The notes under the pieces are model-generated. The model made no database searches, was not told where the DNA came from, and was given only the letters and a program-made list of their open reading frames with translations. Position numbers and translations under genes: made by a program. Positions 52,873-63,221 of a DNA stretch of 64,000 bases are shown piece by piece; position 1 is the stretch's first letter; every line of letters starts with the position of its first letter. The stretch comes from Eopsaltria australis (lineage: Eukaryota > Chordata > Aves > Passeriformes > Petroicidae): NCBI GenBank assembly GCA_034509425.1, contig JAVTVJ010001214.1, positions 186,001 through 250,000 on the forward strand, written 5' to 3'.

Positions 52873-55800
52873 CTGGGGATGAGGCACACATGGGATTGGG
52901 TTATCCCAGATCCTGGGGGGTTATCCCAGATCCCTGGCATGAGCAGTGGAGCAGGCAGAGCCCCAGACCTGCTCCCTGTTCCCACCAAGCCCCTGCCATC
53001 CACTCTGCCCACCCCACCCCTGTCCCTGTCCCCCAGGCACTGGCTCCACAGGGAGCAGCCCTGCTCCCTTCCCACACCTTCCCAAACAACAGCCTGGTCT
53101 CTCTTGGGAGCAGGCTCACCTCTATTCTTGCCCTCCTCAGGGGCAGGAGTTGGGCATGCCAAGCCTGGGCCTGCAGGATTTTACCCTCCTTTATTAATTT
53201 GTTTAAATTAATTTGATCATTTCAGATATCTATATAAAGTATTCCTGGATCCATTCAAAGTGGGAGCTGGATAATTTACTTCCTGCAAAAGGAGGCTGAG
53301 GTTGACACAGAGCAGAGGCTTTATTCCTAATCATTCTTCCCAAATTCAGAGCAGTTTGGGATTATGCCCCAATCCCAAAGCCTTTAAAGGCTCTTCAGCT
53401 CAAAGTGACTTTCCTCCTGGAAGAGGAGCTGGCACAGATGGGTCCTTGGAAAGCCAGGGGGAGGGAAAGAAGGAGCAGAGAGGAGCAGAGCACTGGGAAT
53501 CTCCCAAGAGGGGACGTGCAGGAAGATTACACCGCACGCTCAGCCCCATCTCCAGCTGTGATTCCAAGACCAAATTTATTTAAGCTTCTTAGTAAATCAA
53601 ATCCTTCTTTCACAGAAGCCTCATTACACTAATTGGAAAGACAAGGCAACCTGGCTATTAGTCCTTGGCTGTAATTACAGTTGGGACTCAACTCTGAAGG
53701 CTCCAGGGTAGAACTGGAGCTCCCAGGGGAAGGGGCTTCCCAAGGAGGGTGTCCCCACTTCAGCTGGGACATGTGGTCCCTTGTCCTCCTTCCTCAGCAG
53801 CTTCCTGCGGCATTCCCAACAGGATTCTGGGCTTCTCAAAGTTTGTTCTCTATGATAATCAAAACTCAGGGAGCCAGGCAGAGCAAGAAAAGGAAACCAA
53901 TCCCTGGATCTGTGCATGGCCCTTGCAGCAGGGGAGGCCCTGGAGCTGCTGTGTTCCAACTTTCCCCAGCAGGAAATCCCCACTCCAGCCTGGCTCTCCC
54001 AGCACCTTGGAGACCTCAGTGGGAGATTCAGAGCCCTTTCCAGAGCCTAAAGGGGCTCCAGAAGAGCTGGAGAGGGACTTGGGACAAGGCCTGGAGGGAC
54101 AGGAGGCAGGGAATGGCTTCCCAGTGCCAGAGGGCAGGGATGGATGGGAGATTGGGCAGGAATTGTTCCCTGGCAGGGTGGGCAGGCCCTGGCACAGGGT
54201 GCCCAGAGAAGCTGGGGCTGCCCCTGGATCCCTGGCAGTGCCCAAGGCCAGGCTGGACATTGGGGCTTGGAGCAGCCTGGGACAGTGGGAGGTGTCCCTG
54301 CCCAAGGCAGAGAGTGGCACTGGATGCTTCAATGTCCCTTCCAACCCAAACCATTCCAGGATTTTGTGCTTGCTTTCCAAACCAGCCGACACACCCTAGG
54401 GGAAGGACAGCCCCTGTCACACCCTGTGCAGCTCCTTTCAATCCTGTGCAACCTCCCTGAGCCTCTGACAAGGAATCCAGCCCAAATTCCACAGGCTCAC
54501 AGGCAGCACCGCAGAGCCATTCCCAGCAACATTCCCGTTTTACCCAGAGCATTCCCTGTCCCAACCAGCAGCACCCCCAGTCCCAGCCCAGCCCAGGAGC
54601 TGTCACCTACCACGACCACCCCGTAGTGGATGTGTGCCAGGGTGAGGAAGGCAGTCAGCAGGTACAGCAGGAGCGTTTCACAGCCGGGAGCCAGCCCGGA
54701 CACCACCACGAGCAGCACGGCCGCGATGGGGAGCAGCATCCAGTTGAGGGGCTGGCACCGTGTGCTGCTCATCTGGCACACAATCAGCTGGCACTGAGGG
54801 GACAGGGACAGAGCCTGAGCCTGGTGTGGGCTATGGGAGCCACAGCTGGTTGTCCCCAGAGAAGAGGGGACAGTCATTTGTGTGATCTGTCACACTGTCC
54901 CTGTGCTGGCACTGCTGGGGCACCTCCAGTGCTGGGGACAGCTCTGGGCCCCTCCTGATGGGAGAGACCTGGAGGGGCTGGAGCGTGTCCAGGGCAGGGA
55001 ACAGAGCTGGGAAGGGGCTGGAGCAGCAGGAGTGGCTGAGGGAGCTGGGAAAGGGGCTCAGCCTGGAGAACAGGAGGCTCTGGGGGGACCTTGTGGCTCT
55101 GCACAAGTCCCTGACAGGAGGGGGCAGCCAGGGGGGGTCGGGCTCTGCTCCCAGGGAACAGGGACAGGACAAGGGGAAATGGCCTCAGGCTGTGCCAGGG
55201 CAGGCTCAGGTTGGACATCAGCAGGAATTTCTTCACTGTTAACCACTGGAACAGGCCCAGGGTAGTGATGGAGTCCCATCCCTGGAGGGATTTAAAAACC
55301 CTCTGGATGTGGCACTTGGGGACATGGAGCAGGGGTGACCTTGGCAGTGCTGGGGGACAGTTGGACTTGGTGGTCTCAAAGGGCTTTTCCAACCTTAACA
55401 ATTCCATGGTTCTATGACGGTGCAGTTAAATTAAATTTTGACCAAAAATTTAATCCTCCCATTTTAGGTTTATCCCCAAAAAGAGGCAGGAACTCTTTTT
55501 CCCATCAGCACTTTGCTGTTCACAGCACGTGTGAAAACTCAATTTAACCAATTCTCCAGTTCCTCAAGCATAAATCAGAAGCTCTTACAGAGATGTTGGC
55601 GAAGGCTGTTCCAACCATGAAATAGAAGAGCCTGGGCTGGACCTCCAGGATGTCAGTGGGGGACAGGAAGATCCAGGTGGTGCAGAGCAGGAACAGCAAC
55701 ACTGGGGACACGAGGGGCAGCAGGATTTCGTACACAGAGTGGTGCTTCAAGGTGTTGTTTTTATAGGCCCTGAGACACAAAGAAATGAAAATACATGGAA

Positions 55801-58800
55801 TCACAGAAATCCCTGGTGCTGCCTGCAGTAAAGTACTTGAAGGGGCTCCAAGGGAGCTGGAGAGGGACTGGACAAGGGGGAATGGCTTCCCACTACCAGA
55901 GGGCAGGGATGGATGGGATATTGGGAAGGAATTGCTTCCTGGGAAGGTGGGCAGGCCCTGGCCCAGGGTGCCCAGAGAAGCTGTAGCTGCCCCTGGATCC
56001 CTGGCAGTGTCCAAGACCAGGTTGGATGGGGCTTGGAGCGACCTGGGATAATGGAAGTGTCTCTGCCCATGGCAGGGGGTGGCACAGGATGAGCTTTCAG
56101 ATCCCTTCCCACCCAATCCCTCCTGGGATTCTACAAACTCACTTGTAGAAGTTGTACAGGCTCATGGGCAGGGTCACAGTGAGGGCACAGGCTGGAAGAG
56201 AAAAGTGCCACGTTAATGCCCCAGGGCAGAGGGGACACCTCGTGCACCCCGAACAGGAGGCTCTGGCTGGGCTCTGCTTTAAGTTCCCTGCACCAAAAAT
56301 AGCTCTGAGGGTGTCCCAGGAATAACTCAGCACGTTTGGAAGTAGCTGCTCCCAAGGCTGGCCCAAGAGCTGTAATTAAAAGTTAAGGTCTGCTGTAAAT
56401 TGAACTCATTTCCATTTGAAAGGGCTGCATTAAGGAGCTCTTCTATGCTTTAAACAGCGACAAAGCTTAATTATAATACAACTCTAACGAGACATGAGGT
56501 GAGTGCACACTCCTCAAATGACATGGCTGGGCACAGGAGTTTTCACAATTAAGGCAATTTGCTGTTTCTCTGGCTGTGTGCAAACATTTCCAGTGGCCAC
56601 AGTGCCAGAAAGTTGTCATTTAACCGGATAAATGACACAAAGCACCCAAATAACTTAAAAATCCTGACCTCGATCAGAACCATCAACACTATCCTTGATA
56701 TTCCAGCCCAAATCCTTCCCTGTTTATCCAGCAGAAGGTGAGTGAACGGAGCTGGAAATATTCCTGCTTTAATAACCCAGCTCCTCTCCCCCGTGTGGGA
56801 ATTGGGCTGTTTCCCATACAGGAGAAGCACATTCATTATTCATGTTAAGTCACACAGCTGTCAAAGGAAAGCTGGGAACATCCACCCGATAGAAGTGCAA
56901 GAAGTAGATTTTAACACACCAATTAACTCAAAATTAAGCAATTACAAAGAACACCTGAAGGGACACAGTAAACAAACTGAGCAGAACTTGTGAATTAGGA
57001 AAATGGCATTAAACAATATCAGCTCAGCTCTACCCTTTGCAGTGACTTATTTTGACTGGCCACAGGAGAGCAAGGTTGGGCCTTTATTTGAATTTGATGA
57101 TGATGATGATGTAATGTTCAGGTGGGTGGATGGAGGGCAGGATCTCCAAACAGCAGAGCTCCCACCCACCTCCATGGCTGCAACCTCCCTCCCACGCAGT
57201 GTTTGGGCTCTGGGGTGAGAGAGAGCCCCAGAGCAGCAAAACAAAAGTGTCCTGACCCCCTCCAAACCAGCCCAAGGCTGGGGAGGCTCCACTGGAAGCC
57301 AGGTCCCACCACCCCCTGCACACTGGGCTTTATCCCCTAAAAACTCTGGGTTTATCACATTGGTTTTATCCCCAGGCTCTCACTGAAAACAAACTGAGCT
57401 TCCCTGGAGTGAAGTCAGCCCAGGCAGAGCAGAGTTAAGCTCTCCAAAATAACTCTGCAGGAGACAACCCTGTTTTGAAATCCTGGGAAAGGGCAGGCTG
57501 TGAGAACACCCTCAATTAGTCACTTCAACAACAGCCCGGGGCAGCAAACGGAGCAGTGTTAGCAGGTCGTTAGCAGGGGGTTTGGGGAAAAGGTGCAGTT
57601 TAAAAGACAGGCTTCAACATGGAGTTTCTTACCAATAATCATTGCAGTGAATAGGTCTCTATATAAGAAATTAAACAGGAAAGGTGCATACCAGGCCTCA
57701 ACTCCCACAAAGGCTGTCACTATGTAGACAATTGAAATGGTCTGAAAGAAAGCACAGGACAAGCAGGGGTGAGAAATGTGACGGGCAAGGCTGGCAGGAC
57801 CTGGCTGGCAGCACCTGGGCTGGCAGCACCACGCGTGTGCCAGGCAGCTCCAAGCTATGACATGTTCAGTCCTACCCACCAGCAGGAAGGAGAAAAATAA
57901 AACAAATCCACAAATATCCCACGTTACCAGGTGTAGGAAGTGTGAGCTGCAGAGCAGGGATTGGACTGGGAAGTGGCCATCCCCTGTGCTGGCACTGCTG
58001 GGGCACCTCCAGTGCTGGGGACAGCTCTGGGCCCCTCCTGACAGGAGAGACCTGGAGGGGCTGGAGCGTGTCCAGGGAAGGGAACAGAGCTGGGGAAGGG
58101 GCTGGAGCAGCAGGAGTGGCCGAGGGAGCTGGGAAAGGGGCTCAGCCTGGAGAACAGGAGGCTCTGGGGGCACCTTGTGGCTCTGCACAGTCCCTGACAG
58201 GAGGGGGCAGCCAGGGAGGGTCGGGCTCTGCTCCCAGAGAACAGGGACAGGACAAGGGGCAATGGCCTCAGGCTGGGCCAGGGCAGGCTCAGGTTGGACA
58301 TCAGGAGGAATTTCTGCCTGGAAAGGGGGCTCAGGCCTTGGCAGGGGCTGCCTAAGGAGGTGGTGAAGTCACATCCTTGGAGGAATATAAAAACCCACTG
58401 GATGTGGCACTTGGGGACACGGGGCAGTGGTGGCCTTGGCAGTGCTGAGGGCATGGCCAGACTCACTGGTCTCAGAGGGTTTTTCCAACCTCAATGATTC
58501 CATGAGAAGGATATGAGCAGGAGCTGCAGGAGAGATACTCTGGCACAGCCTTGAACTCTTGAGGTGACCAAAGCACAGGTTTTACACAAAACCTGTTGCA
58601 GTGACCCTGCAGGGGTCATTTGGGGACTCTTCCTTATCCATCTGCTGCTGGATTACAGGGAGAAGCTCACCAGGGCTATTTCAGCTTTAATAGTCCCCTG
58701 AAGCTGGGTGGAACACGCTGCAGGGGAGCTCTGCCCTCCACCCCTGCCTTTCTCCAGCAGGCAGCTCAAAGACCTGGGTTAAGCAACATTTTGGGAGAAA

Positions 58801-61800
58801 GGATCAGAGTACAGTCAGGGACCAGCTCTGGTCTCCTTTTAGTAGGAGAGATGATTATTCCAATTAATGCAGCTGCATTAATTGAACTCTCCTTCCAACT
58901 TGCTGCATTTCCCACCCAGCATCTGACAAACCAAAAGATAAATAAATTGACATAAGATAATGAGTTATAAGGATGAAGCTTATTCACAATGAGGGTGGTT
59001 GCCCAGAGAAGCTGTGGCTCCCCCATCCCTGGAAGTGTCCAAGGCCAGGCTGGACAAAGCTTGGAGCAACCTGGGCTGGAGGAAGGCACTGCCAGCAATC
59101 CAGGTGAGCTGCCTCATCCCCAGGTCCCAGTTCTCTTCAGGAAGACCTTCCTGCAGAGAATTCCTTAAGGAGGGATGGACACACCAACAGTCTCAACATC
59201 CACTGCCCAGGGATCACGGTCTGGAGGGGCACCTCCCCAGGAATCTTTGCTCCAAGAACAGCGATTAACAAGCCAATTACCTCTGCTGAGTTTTTGGCCC
59301 AGATCCTGGTAGTGCCAAAAGGCATCCTGAAATTCCAGGCTTCAATTTACTCACACTGGTACCATGTAGGGAACTACCTAAAGCAACGATTCCGGTGGGC
59401 AAAACACGCAGGGACCAGGGAGAGGAGAGCCAAGGCAACGTTCACCCTTCAAGCCTTGTTTGCCATGGAGAGTCCATCTCCATGGACTGATTCCATGATG
59501 TACAAGGCTTTGGATCCACCCCTCAGTGGGCAGCCCTGCACCCAGCAGCTTCTCAGGGCGTGCACTTACCACCTGGCTGATGTCATATCCCCAGGGCAGG
59601 AAGAGAATCCCTGTGTTATACTTCTCCCAGTGGGAGAGGATGAAGGAAAACAAGACCACCCACAGCAGGAGGTAGAGGACGAAGACGCTGACGCCGGTGG
59701 AACCCCGGCCGAAGGTGGAGTACACGGTGACCACAAAGTACACGCAGGCCCAGCTGTCCAGGCCGTGGTCAAAGAGCTCTCCCAGGGGGGTGCTGGAGTT
59801 GGTGCGGCGCGCCTGCTTCCCATCAACGCCGTCTGGGAAGAGGGAAAGAAACATGGAGCTTTCCTGGACACTCCACACAAAGCAATGGGCCAGGGAACAG
59901 CAGCTTTCCCAACCTCCATCCTCGATCAAGGAGTGGGCTTCCCGCCCCCTGCTGCATGGGAGGCTGAAAAACGCAACAGGCTGACGAGGTTATATTTATT
60001 TCCTCGTATTTCCTTTATATTCCTTAAAGCAGCCTCTTCCTGTGCTGAAAGGGGGTCCAAGAGAACTGGAGAGGGACATGGGATAAGGGCCTGGAGGGAC
60101 AGGACAGGGGAAATGGATTCAAACTGGAAAAGGGGAAATTTGGGTAGGATGTTGGGAAGGAATTGTTCCCTGGCAGGGTGGGGAGGCCCTGGCAAAGGGT
60201 TCCCAGAGAAGCTGTGGCCGCCCCTGGATCCCTGGAAGGGTCCAAGGCCAGCTTGGATGGGGATTGGAGCACTCTGGAATAGTGGAAGGTGTCCCTGCCC
60301 ATGGCAGGGGGTGGAACTAGAGGATTTTGCAGGTCCCTTCCTACCCAAACCATTCGGGGATTCTCTGTTTATTTAAAGCAGACCCATGACAGAGTTTCAC
60401 AGTTCATCTCGAAGTCACTTCCAGTATCCTTCTTTCCCATCAGGTGCTCTGGGACAACTTCCTTGTCTCCACACTGCAAAGCAGCTCCCAGAAACTGGTC
60501 CTGGCAAGAGCACAGAACCAAACGCTTCCCATGGGCTTGGAGAGGGGACAACACAACCACAGCACGAGTGGGTGAACCTGATCCCCCAGGAAAACTCTTA
60601 CCTAATGTGTAGGCCATGAAGTTGAGGAGCCCCACCACGATCCACACTCCATTTGGAACGTGCTGGTGATCAGGAGCTGCAGGGATCAGACAGACCCGAG
60701 TCAGGACAGCTCAGGATGTGCTTCCAGGGGGTTTATTTTGGCCCAAGAGGCACAGCCACGAGGACTCAAACAGTGAATCTGGGATGTGAACTTTGCAGGA
60801 TGTGATGGCAGAGCTGCCCCACAACAGCTCATGAAACCGGGTCAGCGAGGATTTTGCCTTCCAGGATATATTTGTCCTTTGCTCCCAGCTCTCCAAAATC
60901 ATGGGATCTGAGAAGTGGGGCCAGTTCTGCAGTGCCACTGCAGGCCATGTGTGCAGAAGTGTGTGCAGAGGACACTCCTCAGTCACCCGCTCACAGAGCA
61001 TCAAGTGGAGCCTCTTTGATGTGGCAACTCCCTGCCCCCGCAGGAACATGCCAGGATTCCCCGCCCAGTCTCCAGTCCCATCCTGCCAATGGAAACCCAG
61101 CTCTTCCTTAATAGCACCTCCACCTCCTCAAGCACGACTCTGGCAGTGAGCCAGCAGAGCTGGCTGCAATCAGAGAGCCCAAAGGGGCACTCGGGAGAAG
61201 GGCAGGAGGAGGCATGGATCCTTGGCAGCAGGAGGGCATGGGGAGGTCTCCTAGGGGAACAATGATCCTGTGAAATGCCACCTCGTGATTCCTCAGGGCA
61301 GCAGGATGGTGCCTTTCCAGCGGCAAAGGGAGGGAGGCCAGCACGTCTGCAAAGCCATCCAAGGAACAGGGAAGGCACAAAATTCTGGAGGCCTCACCAG
61401 CACCAGGAAAAGTTCTCTTTCCAAGCAGGACATGCAAAACACATATGTGAAAGGGTCCCAAGCCGTGAGCTTCTCCATCCTTCCAAAACCAGTTTTTGAG
61501 AGGCTGGGAGAGTTGGAGATGTGCAGCCCGGAGAAGAGAATGCTCCAGGGAGAGCTCAGAGCCCCTTCCAGGACCTAAAGGGGCTCCAGGAGTGCTGGAA
61601 AGGGACTTGGGACAAGGGATGGAGGGACAGGACCCAGGGAATGGTTTCCCAGTGCCAGAGGGCAGGGATTGATGCGATATTGGGAAGGAATTGTTCCCTG
61701 GGAGGGTGGCCAGGGCCTGGCACAGGGTGCCCAGAGAAGCTGTGGCTGCCCCTGGATCCCTGGCAGTGCTCAAGGCCAGGCTGGACACTGGGGCTGGGAG

Positions 61801-63221
61801 CAGCCTGGGACAGTGGGAGGTGTCCCTGCCCATGGCAGGGGGTGGCACTGGACGAGCTTTCAGGTCCATCCCAAACCAAACCATTCTGGGATTCCATGAT
61901 TTTGGATGTCTGACGTCCTGGGGGTTTTCACCTTGAGCTACTGACAGCTTTTCTCTTCTCATGGCTCATGGACCATACCAGCCCAAATCCTGGCCAACAG
62001 CCACAGATGCCACCTGAGCCTTCAACAGCCTGGACTTGTCTAAAAATAAAGGCAATCCCAAGAAACCAGGATTTTTTCCATGTAACTGTGCTTTGATGAT
62101 GGGTTCAGTTTAGAAGAACTACACGAACTCTCCTGAGCAACCTAAACCAGACCTGGGAGGGTCTAAGGGAGAGAAAAACACAGAGAAGCAGCTCCTGAGA
62201 ATTATCACACTGCATTAACCCTTTCCCTGGGACTCCTCCATGTGCAAAGGGACACAACTGAACCACTGGATTCACAGACAGATGAACATGGGGACTGTTA
62301 GAAAGTTTAAAGCTGTGAATGGTGAAGCTCAGAAAGAGGATTTGGCCTTGTTAGTCTGAAGTGGTGGTGGTTTTGCCAAGAGGGGAGTGAGCTGGGATGT
62401 TAAAAACAAGGCTCAATCTGCTGATTTCAGGGAAGCAGCATTTCCTAACATTTTCCTGTTAGATTTTCAAACAAGGGCACTGGCTTGTTTGCTCTGCAGG
62501 CAGAGCCAATTCCAACCCAAGATTCCAGCTGTTCTCTCCTCCCTCCCCTGCCTGCTGCCAGCCAGGAGCACGTTCCCCTGGCAGCCAGAGGGAAGGTGTC
62601 ACACCCAGACAAGTCCTTGTCACAAAACCCAGTGAGTTCAGTCCCCTCCTCTGTCCCAGTCACTTTGGGAAGGCCCAGACCCAGAGGCCTCACCAAGGAG
62701 CACTGGAATTCCCAGCAGAGGAGGGGACAGATTTCCCATCTGACCAGGAACATGCAGCCTTACCAGAAGCATAAAAGTCAGGGTCGAAGTATGCCATGAG
62801 GAAGAAGTTGAAGACAAGCAGCAGGAAGCCAGAAAACGTTATCAAATTTGGGGCCAGCCAGGTGGGGAAGATCTATGGGAAAGCAGCAAAAGAACAGATG
62901 AACTCATTAAAACATGGACTAAGGAGCAGGCGCTGCTCCAGCCATGGCTGCACCATCTGGGTGTTAGACAACACTGCCAGGAGCACCCGGAGCATCCCGG
63001 GGCAGCAGGAAGCGTTGGGATTCAGGGATTTTGGGGCAGGCTGCAGGCAGGCAGCCCCTCACTCATTAGTAGCACCACAAACGAAGCAGCTGATGGTGTT
63101 ACAGAGGTGACCTGGGCTGTGCTGTCCCGCTCAGGGCGGGACAGGGACTCACCTTCACGATGGCATTCCAGAAGGGATGCATGACATACAAGGACAGGGG
63201 GTTGCTGTCCACGGCGCTGTA
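52756..63221 (-). CDS. SELENOI: SELENOI (EPT1) ethanolaminephosphotransferase 1, exons 2-10 of a selenoprotein gene
   Basis: Nine exons with GT-AG borders join in phase: 63153-63221, 62764-62872, 60602-60676, 59570-59832, 57633-57741, 56143-56191, 55589-55769, 54611-54793, 52756-52872. They total 1155 bases, 384 residues plus stop. The product is an ER/Golgi multi-pass enzyme that transfers phosphoethanolamine from CDP-ethanolamine to diacylglycerol in the Kennedy pathway. The CDP-alcohol phosphotransferase motif DGx2ARx8Gx3Dx3D is complete in the 59570-59832 exon. Hydrophobic spans recur in every later exon. A TGA at 52807-52809 falls at the family's selenocysteine site; the frame continues [10 protein letters not shown] and ends at TAA (52756-52758). 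The first exon, about 20 residues in this family, lies beyond 64000. Identification is near certain from residue-level similarity to vertebrate EPT1. Confidence 0.96.
54030..54362 (+). mobile_element. CR1 3' end in SELENOI intron
   Basis: AGCCTAAAGGGGCTCCAGAA, GGGCAGGAATTGTTCCCTGG and the end CCAAACCATTCCAGGATTTTG identify a plus-oriented CR1, antisense to the gene. Confidence 0.85.
54611..54793 (-). CDS. SELENOI: SELENOI exon 9 (183 bases)
   Basis: Encodes [20 protein letters not shown] and further membrane helices to [12 protein letters not shown], between CCCTCAG and GTAGGT. Phase 0 at both ends. The AHIHYG segment is conserved in the family. Confidence 0.95.
54890..55425 (+). mobile_element. 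CR1 3' end, longer subfamily, in SELENOI intron
   Basis: GAGAGACCTGGAGGGGCTGG, AGCCTGGAGAACAGGAGGCT, ATTTCTTCACTGTTAACCAC and the terminal ATTCCATGGTTCTATGAC are diagnostic CR1 3' words. It belongs to a different subfamily from the GGGGCTCCAGAAGAGCTGG type next to it. Confidence 0.88.
55589..55769 (-). CDS. SELENOI: SELENOI exon 8 (181 bases)
   Basis: Starts with [20 protein letters not shown] and ends [13 protein letters not shown] before GTAAGA. It contains hydrophobic helices around [15 protein letters not shown] and the DILE loop. Confidence 0.95.
55835..56135 (+). mobile_element. CR1 3' end in SELENOI intron
   Basis: AAGGGGCTCCAAGGGAGCTG to CCCAATCCCTCCTGGGATTC, plus orientation, ending 8 bases before the splice donor of the 49-base exon at 56143. 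Confidence 0.85.
56143..56191 (-). CDS. SELENOI: SELENOI exon 7 (49-base small exon)
   Basis: Encodes [16 protein letters not shown] across both junctions, between CTTCCAG and GTGAGT. Easily missed because of its length, but required to keep the frame between exons 6 and 8. Confidence 0.93.
56192..57632 (-). other. SELENOI intron 6, no other feature seen
   Basis: AT-rich and CR1-free by eye. A short GAT trinucleotide run lies at about 57095-57112. No RNA gene or additional exon is recognised. Confidence 0.5.
57633..57741 (-). CDS. SELENOI: SELENOI exon 6 (109 bases)
   Basis: Encodes [20 protein letters not shown] and then [16 protein letters not shown], flanked by a TTTCAG acceptor and GTAAGA donor. 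Phase 0 in, phase 1 out. Membrane span plus the conserved EAW loop. Confidence 0.95.
57990..58505 (+). mobile_element. CR1 3' end in SELENOI intron
   Basis: Same subfamily as 54890-55425 (AGAGACCTGGAGGGGCTGGA, AGCCTGGAGAACAGGAGGCT), ending at CCTCAATGATTCCATGAGAA. The two copies appear highly similar to each other, suggesting comparatively recent activity of this subfamily. Confidence 0.88.
58990..59085 (+). mobile_element. short CR1 3' fragment
   Basis: GGTTGCCCAGAGAAGCTGTG followed by CCTGGAAGTGTCCAAGGCCA and GGAGCAACCTGGGCTGG; truncated on both sides. Confidence 0.7.
59570..59832 (-). CDS. SELENOI: SELENOI exon 5, catalytic motif exon (263 bases)
   Basis: Carries the whole CDP-alcohol phosphotransferase signature: DGKQAR, the glycine of PLGELF, and the final DHGLD aspartates, which bind metal and the CDP moiety. 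It then runs through two hydrophobic spans to WGYDISQV before GTAAGT. It is the longest and most conserved exon here. Confidence 0.96.
60035..60362 (+). mobile_element. CR1 3' end in SELENOI intron
   Basis: GCTGAAAGGGGGTCCAAGAG to TACCCAAACCATTCGGGGAT, plus orientation, antisense to SELENOI. Together with the antisense strand of exon 5 it produces a spurious 360-residue plus-strand frame (59294-60376). Confidence 0.85.
60602..60676 (-). CDS. SELENOI: SELENOI exon 4 (75 bases)
   Basis: Encodes [20 protein letters not shown] and continues MAYTL, ending one base into the aspartate codon of the catalytic motif before GTAAGA. The residue after VP is N-G here, where human has D-W from memory, a small local divergence. 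Confidence 0.9.
   Translation of the reverse strand, partial: LLITSTFQMECGSWWGSSTSWPTH
61500..61900 (+). mobile_element. CR1 3' end in SELENOI intron
   Basis: GAGGCTGGGAGAGTTGGAGA, GGACCTAAAGGGGCTCCAGG, GGGAAGGAATTGTTCCCTGG and the end CCATTCTGGGATTCCATGAT are CR1 3' words in plus orientation. Confidence 0.85.
61901..62763 (-). other. SELENOI intron 3 (part), no other feature seen
   Basis: Unique-looking intron sequence between a CR1 and the splice donor of exon 3. No repeat family or exon is recognised. Confidence 0.45.
62764..62872 (-). CDS. SELENOI: SELENOI exon 3 (109 bases)
   Basis: Starts [16 protein letters not shown], then a long hydrophobic span ([13 protein letters not shown]), and ends one base into an alanine codon before GTAAGG. 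It supplies the first transmembrane helix. Confidence 0.93.
63153..63221 (-). CDS. SELENOI: SELENOI exon 2 (23 codons)
   Basis: Encodes [19 protein letters not shown] and ends IVK before a GTGAGT donor; preceded by a CCCAG acceptor. Phase 0 at both ends. This is the cytosolic N-terminal segment just before the first membrane span. Confidence 0.93.

Noticed and set aside
53681..54460. 259-residue plus-strand frame
   Set aside because: Most of it is CR1 3' end sequence inside a SELENOI intron.
59294..60376. 360-residue plus-strand frame
   Set aside because: It runs antisense to the SELENOI catalytic exon and through an intronic CR1; no domain and no splice support.
61108..61962. 284-residue minus-strand frame in SELENOI intron 3
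   Set aside because: It is composed of reversed CR1 and unique intron sequence; not homologous to SELENOI and not flanked by matching splice phases.
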